From contig CP094685.1 of the NCBI GenBank assembly GCA_022828425.1, positions 3,452,046-3,516,045 on the forward strand: a stretch of DNA of 64,000 nt. Reading direction: 5' to 3'. Below, one piece after another: positions 18,157-27,586 of this stretch (its first letter is position 1; each line of letters begins with the position of its first letter). Origin of the DNA: Candidatus Thiothrix sulfatifontis (GTDB lineage Bacteria > Pseudomonadota > Gammaproteobacteria > Thiotrichales > Thiotrichaceae). The translations under genes were made by a program, and so were the position numbers. The notes below the pieces were generated by a model, which had not been told where the DNA came from, ran no database searches, and was given only the letters and a program-made list of their open reading frames with translations.

Positions 18157-19431
18157 TTATTGAAGCAAGTATTGCCAAGCAGGCACGATAGTAATGCGCT
18201 TACCGTCGATAGTCAGCACGTCTGCACGTTCTTGCGTGACCAGCGTTGCTTCCTCCAAGCCGGTATAACGCATTCCTTCCAGCAAGCCATTGATTTCACG
18301 TTCCAATGTCGCGGGTGTGCGTATATCCACGCTCACATTGACCAGTTGGGATGGCTTGCCCGGTACGTAAAAATCCACTTCCTGCGTTTGTTTGTAGTAA
18401 TACACTTCACGGCTTTGGCGGCGTAAATGCAGGAATACCAGATTCTCATACAACTTGCTGTAATCCGGTGACAGGGAGGTGTGCAACAGCGTTTTAAAAC
18501 CGTTATCCACCGCGTAAATCTTACGGGGTTGATGTTGTTCCTCGCGGACTGAATTGCGGAAAATCGACACATTGAACAAGGTATAGGCATCTTCCAGATA
18601 GCCCAAATAGTGGTACAACGTTTCTTTGCTGACTTTATGCCCCAGCCCTTTGTATTCATTAAACAGCTTGTTAACGCTAATCAGTGTGCCAATATTGCTC
18701 ATCGCGTAGCGAATCAGATGACGCAATAACGTGGTGTTTTTGATGTCATAACGTTCGATCAAGTCGCGGTAGATGATTAAATCCAGATAATCACGCCAAG
18801 TGCGCTGCTGAATATCGGGTGTTTCCCCAAAGGTTTCCGCAAACCCGCCCTGATGCAAATAGTTGTTGAAAGCGTGTTGGATGTAGCTGCGGCTATGGGA
18901 TGAATGCAGGTTAACGTCAATCTGGTGGTAAGCCAGATATTCACGGAAGGAAAACGGGAAGACTTCATACGTCAGGGTTCGCCCGCGCAAACTGGTAGCA
19001 ATTTCTTGGCTCAACAAGCGTGACGATGAACCTGTTACAAACAATTGTACATTCAAGGTGTCGTGGATGCGCCGCACATAGCGTTCCCATTCAGGAATAT
19101 TCTGAATTTCATCAAGGAACAAGTAGACCTTTTCGGTGCGCTTGTCGGGGTAAAGCGCGTAATAACCTTCCATCAGACTGTCTAAATCTTGCAAGGTTAA
19201 GGGATGCAGACGGTCATCCTCAAAATTCAAGTAGATGATATTACGCGGGTCAACGCTGGCGCGTAGTTGATTAATCAGCCCATACAGCAAGTAAGTTTTA
19301 CCGCAGCGGCGCACCCCGATCAGGGAAATGATCTTGCGGCTATCCACGGGGATCACTTGCTCACGCGCAATCACCTGTTTGGGTGGTGCATCCTGAAAAT
19401 CAGTAATGAGCCGCTGAAAGAGTGCTTGCAT
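18157..19431 (-). CDS. AAA ATPase with DUF4143 C-terminus
   Basis: 424 residues. An AAA_14 ATPase with Walker A GVRRCGKTYLL near residue 35 and Walker B YLFLDEIQNIPEWE near 105, sensor GSSSRLL, followed by a DUF4143 domain with a nuclease-like strand pair (YYYKQTQEVDFYV). The family is widespread and of unsettled function; partners in defence islands are common. It lies between hsdR and hsdM in the same direction, probably in the same operon. Confidence 0.85.
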   Translation of the reverse strand: MQALFQRLITDFQDAPPKQVIAREQVIPVDSRKIISLIGVRRCGKTYLLYGLINQLRASVDPRNIIYLNFEDDRLHPLTLQDLDSLMEGYYALYPDKRTEKVYLFLDEIQNIPEWERYVRRIHDTLNVQLFVTGSSSRLLSQEIATSLRGRTLTYEVFPFSFREYLAYHQIDVNLHSSHSRSYIQHAFNNYLHQGGFAETFGETPDIQQRTWRDYLDLIIYRDLIERYDIKNTTLLRHLIRYAMSNIGTLISVNKLFNEYKGLGHKVSKETLYHYLGYLEDAYTLFNVSIFRNSVREEQHQPRKIYAVDNGFKTLLHTSLSPDYSKLYENLVFLHLRRQSREVYYYKQTQEVDFYVPGKPSQLVNVSVDIRTPATLEREINGLLEGMRYTGLEEATLVTQERADVLTIDGKRITIVPAWQYLLQ

Positions 19432-19504
19432 GGCGTTTCTTTCCTTCTAAAAAAGAACAGTATTTACCAATTATAGACGCTTTCAGAAGAACAGATTGAA
19501 GATT

Positions 19505-21937
19505 TTAACCCTCACTTCGATACAACGCCTGCTCCAATGCCGTCACCGCTTGGTTGTACTGCGCCACCCCGCCGAAAATCGTGCGCCGAATCTGCATTTT
19601 GGTGCCAAAACGATCAAACGGCGGCATCTCCAACACTTGCGGATCTTCGATGTTTTGAATGCCGTTGCTGGCGTATTTTTCCAGTAAGGTATCCAGCACC
19701 GCCCGCGCTTCTGTGCCGTATTGGCTGAAATAATCGCGCTTTTTCACCCGTTTGGCGCGTTCCTGACGGGTAAGCGGCTTCTGGTCAAACGCAAGGTGCG
19801 CAATCAAATCAAACACATCCATGTCGCTGCTGTTGGGAATAACCTCATGCAAGGTTTCCAGCGTGACACCCAGCACTTGCAATTCATCCAGCACAGCTTG
19901 CTTGCGTTCCGCGCTGTTCCAACGCCGCAAAAAATCATCGAGTGAAGCGAATTGTTCGCGCAAGTTGCTTTGTAACTGTTGCTTGAGCAACACGCGGTAT
20001 TGCCCTGTGACCAGCTTGCCATCGGCATCAAGGTATTGGGTTTGCTCGGTTGCCAGTTTCACTTTCACGTCGTCGAGATAGTATTTTTCGCGTTTGCCCG
20101 TGCCACCTGTGTCCGTTTTGCCTTTGCCATAAGGCGGCACTTCTGCCTCTTCTGACCCGTCGATGGGTAACGGCGGAAGTTCGCTATCATCGGGTGGAAC
20201 AATCGGCTCGTCCGCTGTGGGTTCGTAAACCGTCACTGGCTCGCCGTCAAAATCCTTGTCGGCAAACAAGCGCGTGGCATTTTTGAAATCCATCACCGTG
20301 AAATACAGTTTGTGGTAATCCTCGCGGATGCGTGTGCCACGCCCAACAATCTGCTTGAATTCGGTCATCGAATTGATGTTCTGATCCAGCACAATCAGCT
20401 TGCAGGTTTTCGCATCCACCCCCGTGGTTAACAGCTTGGAGGTGGTGGCAATCACCGGAAACGGCTGGTCATTGTCGATAAAGTTTTCCAACTCGGCTTT
20501 GCCTTCCTTGTCATCGCTGGTAATGCGCATCACGTAACGGCGATTGCTGGCAGCGGCAGGAATCAGCGTTACCAATGCTTGGCGCATCCGTTCGGCGTGG
20601 TCTTGGTCGTCGCAGAACACAATGGTTTTTGCCAGCGGATCGGTTTTGCTTAAGAACTCCCACACCCGTTTGGCAACGAGAGCAGTGCGCTGTTTTAACA
20701 CCAACGTGCGGTCGTAATCCTTGGTGTTGTACTGGCGGTTTTCTACGATTTTGCCATCGCGGTCGGTTGTGCCTTTTTCTGGGGTATAGCCAAGCGCGTC
20801 CGCATCGGTCACGACCCGAATCACTTTGTATGGTGCGAGAAAGCCGTCTTCAATGCCTTGCTTCAGCGAATAGGTGTAGATCGGATTGCCAAAATACTTG
20901 AGGTTGAATTCCGGCACTTTGACGGCATTGTCGCCTTTGGCGGGTTTCACTTCTTTGGGTGTTGCGGTCAAACCCAAATGTGTGGCACTGCTGAAATAAT
21001 CCAGCACCTCACGCCATGAGGAATCTTCCGCCGCACGGCCGCGATGACACTCATCAATCACTACCAAATCAAAGAAATCTGCCGGAAATTGGCGGTAGAT
21101 TTGCTGCTCTTCTTCTTTGCCTGTGACCGCTTGGTAGAGTGATAGGTAAATCTCGAAGTTCTTTTTGGCAGTACGATTCTCGATCTTGTGCATGTATTCG
21201 CCGAATGGAGCGAAATCCTGCCGCATGGTTTGATCGACTAGCACGTTACGATCCGCCAGAAACAAAATGCGCTGTTTCGCCTTGGCTTTCCACAGTCCCC
21301 AGATGATTTGAAAAGCGGTATAGGTTTTGCCCGTTCCTGTTGCCATGACCAGCAAAATGCGCTGCTGACCCTTGGCAACCGCTTCGATGGTGCGGTTAAT
21401 CGCCACGCGCTGGTAATAACGCGGTTGGTTAGCATGGAGCGCAGAATAATACGGCTGTTCCAATAACTGCTGGGTGGGCAAGTCAGTTAAACCTTTCCAT
21501 TGCAGGTAAATCGCCAACAAGGTGGCGAGGGTAGGAAACTGATCCAACGCGAATTCTTGGATAACAGGTTGCGAAATGCCGCTGCGGTCTTGCATCACAA
21601 AACCATCACCGTTGGAGCTGAAGGCAAACGGCACATCCAGCATTTCCGCATAGGCGAGTGCTTGCTGAATTCCATGCCCGATGGAAAATTTGTTTTGCTT
21701 GGCTTCAATCACCGCAATCGGCAAATTAGGGCGGGCATACAGCACAAAATCCGCACGGCGCAAACCGCCTTGCACGTCAGGGTCGGTCAGGCGCACTGCC
21801 AGATTGCCCCATACTTTAACGCGCCCCGCCGTGATCACTTCCTCACGGAATTGGTGTTGTTGCCAACCCGCTTGCAACAACGCGGGCGTGATGTATTTGG
21901 TACAAATATCGCGTTCGGTGAGGGTGCGTTTATCCAT
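19505..21937 (-). CDS. hsdR: Type I restriction endonuclease subunit HsdR (EcoEI type)
   Basis: 810 residues from the ATG at 21937. An N-terminal PD-(D/E)XK nuclease region (DFVLYARPNLPIAVIEAKQN), then a superfamily 2 helicase with Walker A ATGTGKTYTAFQ near residue 200, DECH box VIDECHRG, and SATHLGLTATP; the C-terminus is an EcoEI_R_C domain. It cleaves unmodified DNA after translocation, with HsdM and HsdS. It is intact although hsdS is not. Confidence 0.93.
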   Translation of the reverse strand: MDKRTLTERDICTKYITPALLQAGWQQHQFREEVITAGRVKVWGNLAVRLTDPDVQGGLRRADFVLYARPNLPIAVIEAKQNKFSIGHGIQQALAYAEMLDVPFAFSSNGDGFVMQDRSGISQPVIQEFALDQFPTLATLLAIYLQWKGLTDLPTQQLLEQPYYSALHANQPRYYQRVAINRTIEAVAKGQQRILLVMATGTGKTYTAFQIIWGLWKAKAKQRILFLADRNVLVDQTMRQDFAPFGEYMHKIENRTAKKNFEIYLSLYQAVTGKEEEQQIYRQFPADFFDLVVIDECHRGRAAEDSSWREVLDYFSSATHLGLTATPKEVKPAKGDNAVKVPEFNLKYFGNPIYTYSLKQGIEDGFLAPYKVIRVVTDADALGYTPEKGTTDRDGKIVENRQYNTKDYDRTLVLKQRTALVAKRVWEFLSKTDPLAKTIVFCDDQDHAERMRQALVTLIPAAASNRRYVMRITSDDKEGKAELENFIDNDQPFPVIATTSKLLTTGVDAKTCKLIVLDQNINSMTEFKQIVGRGTRIREDYHKLYFTVMDFKNATRLFADKDFDGEPVTVYEPTADEPIVPPDDSELPPLPIDGSEEAEVPPYGKGKTDTGGTGKREKYYLDDVKVKLATEQTQYLDADGKLVTGQYRVLLKQQLQSNLREQFASLDDFLRRWNSAERKQAVLDELQVLGVTLETLHEVIPNSSDMDVFDLIAHLAFDQKPLTRQERAKRVKKRDYFSQYGTEARAVLDTLLEKYASNGIQNIEDPQVLEMPPFDRFGTKMQIRRTIFGGVAQYNQAVTALEQALYRSEG

Positions 21938-22024
21938 GCGGCTACGGCTCAATTGGCGGGTGAGTGTGCCAGTTTACCTTTTGTGCAAAATAAAGCTGTG
22001 ACAGCTATCAACACCTTGATGATG

Positions 22025-22315
22025 TCAGCAACACGCTTGCCCGGATGCCGTCGGCGTGCAGCAAGCGCCGCCAGCCTCCACGACTGGCGCACCTGAGAAT
22101 TGCTCATCAAACGCCGCATCCAGCTTTTGCGCCGCTTCGTCGCGGATATGGCGGGCAATTTCTACCGCTGTTTGGATGTGATCTTCCGACACGCCCAAGG
22201 AACGCAGCCGCTGCACTTGGCACAGCCCCATGCTGGGGTGTTTCGCCGCAATGCCCGCCGCCAATGATACCAGCGCGACGATAGAAGAATGTAAGGGAAT
22301 TGTTTGCTCGCTCAT
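22025..22315 (-). CDS. Carboxymuconolactone decarboxylase-like small protein
   Basis: 96 residues; the N-terminal 65 look like an AhpD/CMD-type helical unit (LVSLAAGIAAKHPSMGLCQVQRLRSLGVSEDHIQTAVEIARHI). The tail is Cys-rich (GGACC...GQACC). The start overlaps the arsenite transporter stop (ATGA), so it belongs to the ars operon. The Cys tail suggests arsenite or metal binding (inference). Confidence 0.6.
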   Translation of the reverse strand: MSEQTIPLHSSIVALVSLAAGIAAKHPSMGLCQVQRLRSLGVSEDHIQTAVEIARHIRDEAAQKLDAAFDEQFSGAPVVEAGGACCTPTASGQACC

Positions 22316-23391
22316 GATTGTTTTCCTATCAAACCCGCTTCATACCAACCCCGGCTACGATTAACAATCGCAACCACCGACAACATCACCGGCACTTCCA
22401 CCAACACCCCAACCACGGTTGCCAACGCTGCCCCGGAATTAAAGCCAAACAACGCAATCGCCGTTGCCACCGCCAATTCAAAAAAATTGCTCGCCCCAAT
22501 CAGCGCGGAAGGTGCCGCCACGCAATGCGCTACCCCAAACTGCCGGTTCAGCCAATACGACAGCATCGAATTAAAATATACCTGAATGATAATCGGGATC
22601 GCCAACAACAGAATAATCAGCGGTTGCGCCAACACCTGTTGCCCCTGAAACCCGAACAGCAACACCAACGTCACCAACAACGCCACCAGCGAAACGGGTT
22701 GCAACGTGTGCAGGGTGGCTTCCAATTTACCTTGGGACAGCAACACCTGACGCAACACTTGGCTAAGCGCCACCGGAATCACGATATAAATCAGTACCGA
22801 CAAAAACAGCGTATCCCACGGCACACTGATTGCCGAAATACCCAGCAACAAGCCCACCAGCGGCGCAAATGCAACAATCATAATGGTGTCATTCAACGCT
22901 ACTTGCGAGAGGGTGAAATTAGCATCGCCTTTCGACAGATTGCTCCACACAAACACCATCGCGGTGCAAGGCGCTGCTGCCAACAAAATTAGCCCAGCAA
23001 TGTAGCTATCCAATTGATCTGCCGGAAGCCATTCGGCAAACAGCACGCGGATGAACAACCAGCCCAGCAATGCCATCGAAAACGGTTTCACCAACCAGTT
23101 GATGAATAAGGTCACACCAATGCCTTTCCAGTGTTGCCCCACCTCGCGCATCGCGCCAAAGTCGATTTTTAACAACATCGGAATAATCATTAGCCAGATC
23201 AGCGCAGCGACGGGCAAATTCACTTTTGCCACTTCCAGCGTGCTGATCGCTTGAAACAGGTCAGGGAATAAGCTACCCAATGCGATACCGACCACGATGC
23301 ACAGCAGCACCCACACGGTCAGGTAGCGTTCAAATAATCCCATCGACGCGCCAGCAGCTTGTTTCGCGGTGATTTCACATTGGGCGCTCAT
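22312..23391 (-). CDS. arsB: ACR3-type arsenite efflux transporter
   Basis: 359 residues and about ten membrane helices of the bile acid/ACR3 superfamily. Family hallmarks: APCTAMVFVWSNLSKGDANFTL near residue 138 with the essential Cys, and a C-terminal APSALIGASNFFELAVA. It exports arsenite made by the upstream reductase. It sits two bases after arsC. Confidence 0.93.
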   Translation of the reverse strand: MSAQCEITAKQAAGASMGLFERYLTVWVLLCIVVGIALGSLFPDLFQAISTLEVAKVNLPVAALIWLMIIPMLLKIDFGAMREVGQHWKGIGVTLFINWLVKPFSMALLGWLFIRVLFAEWLPADQLDSYIAGLILLAAAPCTAMVFVWSNLSKGDANFTLSQVALNDTIMIVAFAPLVGLLLGISAISVPWDTLFLSVLIYIVIPVALSQVLRQVLLSQGKLEATLHTLQPVSLVALLVTLVLLFGFQGQQVLAQPLIILLLAIPIIIQVYFNSMLSYWLNRQFGVAHCVAAPSALIGASNFFELAVATAIALFGFNSGAALATVVGVLVEVPVMLSVVAIVNRSRGWYEAGLIGKQS

Positions 23392-23393
23392 GT

Positions 23394-23900
23394 TTAGGCT
23401 CCCTGTTCGGAGGCAAGCGTGGTTTGACCGATGTCGTCCAAATGCTTTTGCAGGGCGAATGTATCCAATGTATTCATCGGCAAACAGGTGAAAATATCAA
23501 TACGATTGTAAAGCTGACGGTAGGCTTCGCGGAAAGCGGCTAAACGGGTGATTTCGTCACCTTCTACTTCCGCTGGATCAGGTACGCCCCAATGTGCGGT
23601 CATCGGCTGACCCGGCCATACTGGGCACATTTCCGCCGCAGCTTTGTCACACACGGTAAAGACAAAATCCAACTTGGGGGCATCAGGGGTAGCGAATTCT
23701 GCCCAATCTTTGCTGCGCAACTCGGCGGTTTCGTAGTTTAAACGCTTGAGCAGGTCGACAGTCATCGGGTGTACTTCGCCACGCGGGTGACTGCCAGCAC
23801 TGTACGCTTTGAATTTACCCATCCCCAAACGGTTGAGGATAACTTCCCCCATCACGCTACGCGCAGAATTGCCCGTGCAAAGAAACAGAACATTAAACAT
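23394..23900 (-). CDS. arsC: Arsenate reductase, low-molecular-weight phosphatase type
   Basis: 168 residues from the ATG at 23900 (MFNVLFLCTGNSARS). The P-loop CTGNSARS (CX5R) is at residues 8-15, with Cys in FVFTVCDKAAAEMCPVWPG and a DPAEVEG acid loop, all typical of the ArsC/LMW-PTPase (thioredoxin-coupled) reductases. It converts arsenate to arsenite for the adjacent ACR3 exporter. The upstream gap is AT-rich and may hold an ArsR operator that I cannot define. Confidence 0.92.
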   Translation of the reverse strand: MFNVLFLCTGNSARSVMGEVILNRLGMGKFKAYSAGSHPRGEVHPMTVDLLKRLNYETAELRSKDWAEFATPDAPKLDFVFTVCDKAAAEMCPVWPGQPMTAHWGVPDPAEVEGDEITRLAAFREAYRQLYNRIDIFTCLPMNTLDTFALQKHLDDIGQTTLASEQGA

Positions 23901-24084
23901 GGTATGCCTCATCTCAAGATTGCTAAGAAGCCCACAGTATACGCTAAAACGAATATATTAAATATGGCACAAACAGCATCACAGAATATTCATATTTTCG
24001 CCGCTGTCATCTTAATCAATCGCCAGTAAAAACATTGCAATTCCCTAGGAACACTCGATAATGAGGGTATTTGGAGGCCATTCC

Positions 24085-24852
24085 ATGCAAACGTTCACCG
24101 ATTACGGACAAAATGCCATCAATAATTTGGCGCAACGCTATGGCGTTTCCAACGATGCCGTCACCCACATGCTGTACGCCGTGATGAATGGCAACGGCAC
24201 CATGGCGCAATTCAACTACCCCGAACTCGGCGGCGGCGGGCAGTGGATGCAAGGCGGCATGACCATGGTGGGCGATATGTTCAACTACGGCCTGAAAGCC
24301 AAAGTCGACGGCCTGTGCGTGGAATTGTCCAATCTGTTAGGCGGGCAACAAGCGGTATTCATGCCAGTCAATAACCCCAGCAACCCCCAAGGCAGCCGCA
24401 ACTGGTGGCCGGATGAGCTGGGCATGGCATCCACTACCGGCGCACAAAACAACAGCCGTTACGCCTATTTCCCGTCTACCTGCCGTTTAGCGGTCGATAT
24501 TAACGGGCAAGTCACTGTTTATAACACGCTGGATCACCAAATCGGCGGCGTATCGCAACAGCAAGGCGGCAACAATTCCATGACATTCAGCAGTCAATAC
24601 GGCACGGTGGCAGTTGACCAATTGCCCATCGTGTCGGTGAATGGCGTTGCCCCCTTCGTGCCAGCGCCCGCCCCTGCCCCGTACTACCCAAGCAACAACA
24701 ATGTTAGCAATAATAACAACAGCAATAACGCTCCCGCAGACAACGGCGATATTTTTGCCCTGATTGAACGGCTGGCAGATTTGAAGCAAAAAGGCATCCT
24801 CAACGACGACGAATTTGCCAGCAAAAAAGCGGAATTGCTCCAGCGGCTGTAA
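24085..24852 (+). CDS. SHOCT-domain protein
   Basis: 255 residues from the ATG at 24085 (TGGAGG upstream). No signal peptide. The N-terminal 190 residues are Gly/Asn-rich with YGVSNDAVTHMLYAV at the start and no family that I recognise. A low-complexity Pro/Ser/Asn linker follows, then a C-terminal SHOCT motif (IFALIERLADLKQKGILNDDEFASKKAELL) of the kind that mediates oligomerisation. Function unknown. Confidence 0.75.
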   Translation: MQTFTDYGQNAINNLAQRYGVSNDAVTHMLYAVMNGNGTMAQFNYPELGGGGQWMQGGMTMVGDMFNYGLKAKVDGLCVELSNLLGGQQAVFMPVNNPSNPQGSRNWWPDELGMASTTGAQNNSRYAYFPSTCRLAVDINGQVTVYNTLDHQIGGVSQQQGGNNSMTFSSQYGTVAVDQLPIVSVNGVAPFVPAPAPAPYYPSNNNVSNNNNSNNAPADNGDIFALIERLADLKQKGILNDDEFASKKAELLQRL

Positions 24853-24857
24853 ATTCG

Positions 24858-25595
24858 CTAAAACGTCGCACTGGCATTGCGGCGAATAATCTCCGCCATG
24901 CCTTCTGGCTGTGGAGGCAAATCGGCGAGAATTGCCGCCACGAAAGCCGTTTTATCTGCCAGCAACGCCGTATTAAAGCGCTTTTCAAACGCAATCGTGG
25001 ACGACGGTTTGCCCGAAATCCCCGCCCCACACACGCTACCCGCTTGCGCACCGGGGAAAACTTCGATGTGATCCGGCAGCGTCAGCCGCTTGTTGAACAG
25101 CGAATCGTGCAGCAAGCCGCCCATACGTTCTTCTTCACCACGCAAATCCGGTCGTCCCGCACTGCCCACAAACAGCGTATGCCCACTCAACAAAAACCAC
25201 GGTTCAGCACTGCGGCGCACATCCGATACCAGCAAGCAAATGCTATCCGCTGTATGCCCCGGTGTATGCAGCACTTGCGCAGTGACATTGCCAATGGTCA
25301 ACACTTGCCCATCCTTAAGCGCGGTAAAGGCAAACTGCGGCGTGGAACTTTCGTGCAAGCAATACGCCCCGCCGCAACGTTGCGCCAGTTCACGCCCGCC
25401 GGATACGTGGTCGGCGTGGATGTGTGTGTCGATCACGTAATCAATTTTCACCGCCTGTTGCGCGGCTTGCTGCAAAAACCACTCCACATCTTCGGCATGG
25501 ACATCGACCGCGATGGCATGACCTTTACCGCCACAGCCAAACAGATAAGCAAGCGAGGAAGGGTTCGACGGTGCAGCACGTTGCAAGAAAAACAT
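24858..25595 (-). CDS. MBL-fold hydrolase, persulfide dioxygenase (ETHE1)-like
   Basis: 245 residues from the ATG at 25595 (GGAGGA upstream). Metallo-beta-lactamase metal site THIHADH near residue 55, then HTPGHT near 110 and a downstream SGHTLFVGSAGRPDL. The last motif (GRxD) is typical of ETHE1-type persulfide dioxygenases, which oxidise glutathione persulfide to sulfite with one iron. It follows an ArsR-rhodanese regulator by 11 bases, which supports a role in reactive-sulfur detoxification. Confidence 0.85.
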   Translation of the reverse strand: MFFLQRAAPSNPSSLAYLFGCGGKGHAIAVDVHAEDVEWFLQQAAQQAVKIDYVIDTHIHADHVSGGRELAQRCGGAYCLHESSTPQFAFTALKDGQVLTIGNVTAQVLHTPGHTADSICLLVSDVRRSAEPWFLLSGHTLFVGSAGRPDLRGEEERMGGLLHDSLFNKRLTLPDHIEVFPGAQAGSVCGAGISGKPSSTIAFEKRFNTALLADKTAFVAAILADLPPQPEGMAEIIRRNASATF

Positions 25596-25606
25596 GGAGA
25601 ATCCTC

Positions 25607-26269
25607 CTAAACAGTTTGAACAGGCAATCCAGCGGCTTTCCATTCGGGCAAGCCATCGACAAGGCGCACGGCGTTAATGCCATGCCCGCGCAAGGCTTGC
25701 ACCATCTGGTAGGAATACACGCAATACGGCCCTCGGCAATACGCGACAATGGTTTTGCTGTCATCGAGTTCGTGCAGGCGTTCGGCGACTTCTTCCGGCA
25801 GCAGGTGAATCGCGCCGGGGATGTGTCCGGCGGCGTATTCGGCTTGGGGGCGCACATCCAGCACCGTGACTTCATCGCGCTGAATGCGGGTCAGCAATTC
25901 TTCCGCGCTAATGGCTTCCATCGCCTGTTTGTCGGTCAGGTAGGTGTGGGCAAGGCGCTCCACTTCTGCCAGATGCAATTCCGCCGTGCGTCGCAAACTG
26001 GCAATCAGTTGCACCACGTCATCCCCGGCGAGGCGGTAGCAACGGCGTTTGCCGTCGGTGCGGACATTCACCAGTGCGGCTTGCTTGAGGGTTTGCAAAT
26101 GCCGCGAGGTGTTGGCTACCGTGAGGTTAGCAAGCTGGCTAAGTTCTTCCACGCTACGCTCGGCTTGTGCGAGGTAGTCGAGGATTTCCAAGCGTTGCGG
26201 GGAGGCAAGTGCTTGCGCAATCAGGGCGAATTGGGCGTTGACTTGCTGTTTGAAACCGGAGGCTGACAT
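25607..26269 (-). CDS. ArsR-family regulator fused to a rhodanese domain
   Basis: 220 residues from the ATG at 26269. Residues 1-95 are an ArsR winged helix (SPQRLEILDYLAQAERSVEELSQ... VANTSRHLQTLKQAALV); residues 115-215 are a rhodanese with active-site loop CRGPYC. The N-terminal half carries no paired sensor Cys, except one in the wing (KRRCYRL). Such fusions sense reactive sulfur or arsenic. A perfect palindrome 12 bases upstream of the start is the likely operator, shared with the divergent MFS gene. Confidence 0.88.
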   Translation of the reverse strand: MSASGFKQQVNAQFALIAQALASPQRLEILDYLAQAERSVEELSQLANLTVANTSRHLQTLKQAALVNVRTDGKRRCYRLAGDDVVQLIASLRRTAELHLAEVERLAHTYLTDKQAMEAISAEELLTRIQRDEVTVLDVRPQAEYAAGHIPGAIHLLPEEVAERLHELDDSKTIVAYCRGPYCVYSYQMVQALRGHGINAVRLVDGLPEWKAAGLPVQTV

Positions 26270-26280
26270 CAGGGATTTCT

Positions 26281-26302
26281 CATTCAATTGATGAGTTGAA
26301 TG
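26281..26302. promoter_or_regulatory. Palindromic operator, ArsR type
   Basis: CATTCAA-N8-TTGAATG, a perfect 7-bp inverted repeat in the 84-base gap between the ArsR-rhodanese gene and the divergent MFS gene. It contains the ATTC...GAAT halves seen in BigR/SqrR-like sites, but with wider spacing. Likely autoregulatory operator. Confidence 0.6.
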
Positions 26303-26353
26303 ATTGCATGACAATGCGTATCCTGCAAGCTGTTTCCACCACAGGTTTTCTCC

Positions 26354-27583
26354 ATGCCTCAGCTTCAGCACGGCATTCACGCCAATCTTGCGCCAATCTT
26401 GCACCAATTGTTACAGGTGTTTCTGGTCGGTTTAACCATCGGTATGACGCGCACCGTCGTCCCCGGATTGGCGGAAACCGAATTCGGGTTGGGAGGGCAA
26501 CAGTTCTTTTTGCTGACCACGTTTGTGGTGGTATTCGGCGCAGTCAAATCCGTGATGAACCTGTTTGCGGGGCGGTTTTCCGACCGTTTTGGGCGCAAGC
26601 GGGTGTTGGTGGCGGGGTGGATGGCGGCGTTGCCGATTCCGTTTCTGCTGCTTTACGCGCCGAATTGGGGTTGGGTCGTCGCCGCTACCGCGTTGCTTGG
26701 CATCAATCAAGGCTTGTGCTGGTCGATGACGTTGAACAGCAAACTCGACATGACCAATCTGAATCAAAAAGGGCTGGTCAATGGGATGAATGAGTTTTCT
26801 GGTTATGCGGCGGTTGCGCTGGCGGGTGTTGTGACCGCGTGGTTGGTAGGGGTGTACGGCGCACGGTTGGGCTTGTTTCTATTTGGCACAACGGTGATTG
26901 TGCTGGGCTTGATCTTGGCGGTTCTTGTGGTGAAGGAAACCCGTCCTTGGGCGTTGGCTCATGTTCCCTTCGACTTCGCTCAGGGAACGGCTTTACAACC
27001 AGCACTAGGTCAAGCCTTCCTCTACGCCAGTTGGCAAAACCGCAACCTGTTAGCCCTCAACCAAGCCGGATTGGTGGAGAAATTCACCGACGCACTGGTA
27101 TGGATCATCCTCCCCGTCTGGTTCGTCGCGCAAAACCTCACCCTCGTACAAGCCAGTTCCATCATCGGTGTCTACGCGCTGGTATGGGGTGCAAGCCAAC
27201 TCATCACCGGCCCCGCCTCCGACCGTTTCGGGCGCAAACCCTTGATTGTCGGCGGCATGTGGCTGTGCGGCATCGGCGTATTGCTGCTGGTACTCACGCA
27301 CACCGTATGGCTGTGGACGCTGGAAGCGGGGTTAATCGGTTTCGGCATGGCGATGCTTTACCCCACGCTGGGCGCAGCAGTCGCCGACGTTAGCCCACCC
27401 GCACAACGCAGCACCTTGCTCGGCGTATACCGTTTCTGGCGCGACTTCGGGTACGCGGTAGGTGCGCTGAGCATGGGCTTGCTGGCACAATGGGCGCAAG
27501 GCTTGGACGTAACCTTCTGGCTAGTCGGGGTGGCAATGCTGCTCTCCGGCGCGTGGGTTGCGCTGGCATTCACCAAGGAGTAA
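26354..27583 (+). CDS. MFS transporter
   Basis: 409 residues, twelve predicted helices, major facilitator loops FSDRFGRKRVLVAGW (loop 2-3) and ASDRFGRKPLIVGG (loop 8-9). Substrate unknown; divergence from the ArsR-rhodanese gene suggests a sulfur or arsenic link. The central loop near residue 205-210 carries a short hairpin repeat read as VPFDFAQGT, which is absent from typical MFS sequences (see the repeat at 26963-26988). Confidence 0.88.
   Translation: MPQLQHGIHANLAPILHQLLQVFLVGLTIGMTRTVVPGLAETEFGLGGQQFFLLTTFVVVFGAVKSVMNLFAGRFSDRFGRKRVLVAGWMAALPIPFLLLYAPNWGWVVAATALLGINQGLCWSMTLNSKLDMTNLNQKGLVNGMNEFSGYAAVALAGVVTAWLVGVYGARLGLFLFGTTVIVLGLILAVLVVKETRPWALAHVPFDFAQGTALQPALGQAFLYASWQNRNLLALNQAGLVEKFTDALVWIILPVWFVAQNLTLVQASSIIGVYALVWGASQLITGPASDRFGRKPLIVGGMWLCGIGVLLLVLTHTVWLWTLEAGLIGFGMAMLYPTLGAAVADVSPPAQRSTLLGVYRFWRDFGYAVGALSMGLLAQWAQGLDVTFWLVGVAMLLSGAWVALAFTKE
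26963..26988. repeat. Hairpin repeat inside coding sequence, copy 1
   Basis: Stem GTTCCC/GGGAAC around the conserved loop TTCGACTTCGCTCA. The same element occurs twice, in opposite orientations, in the VWA gene near 31.05 kb. Here it encodes part of an inter-helix loop of the MFS protein. Confidence 0.8.
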
Positions 27584-27586
27584 CCC

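Noticed and set aside
22318..22992. 224-codon plus-strand frame opposite the arsenite transporter
   Set aside because: Composition is Gln/Arg/His-rich with no domain and it mirrors the ACR3 gene.
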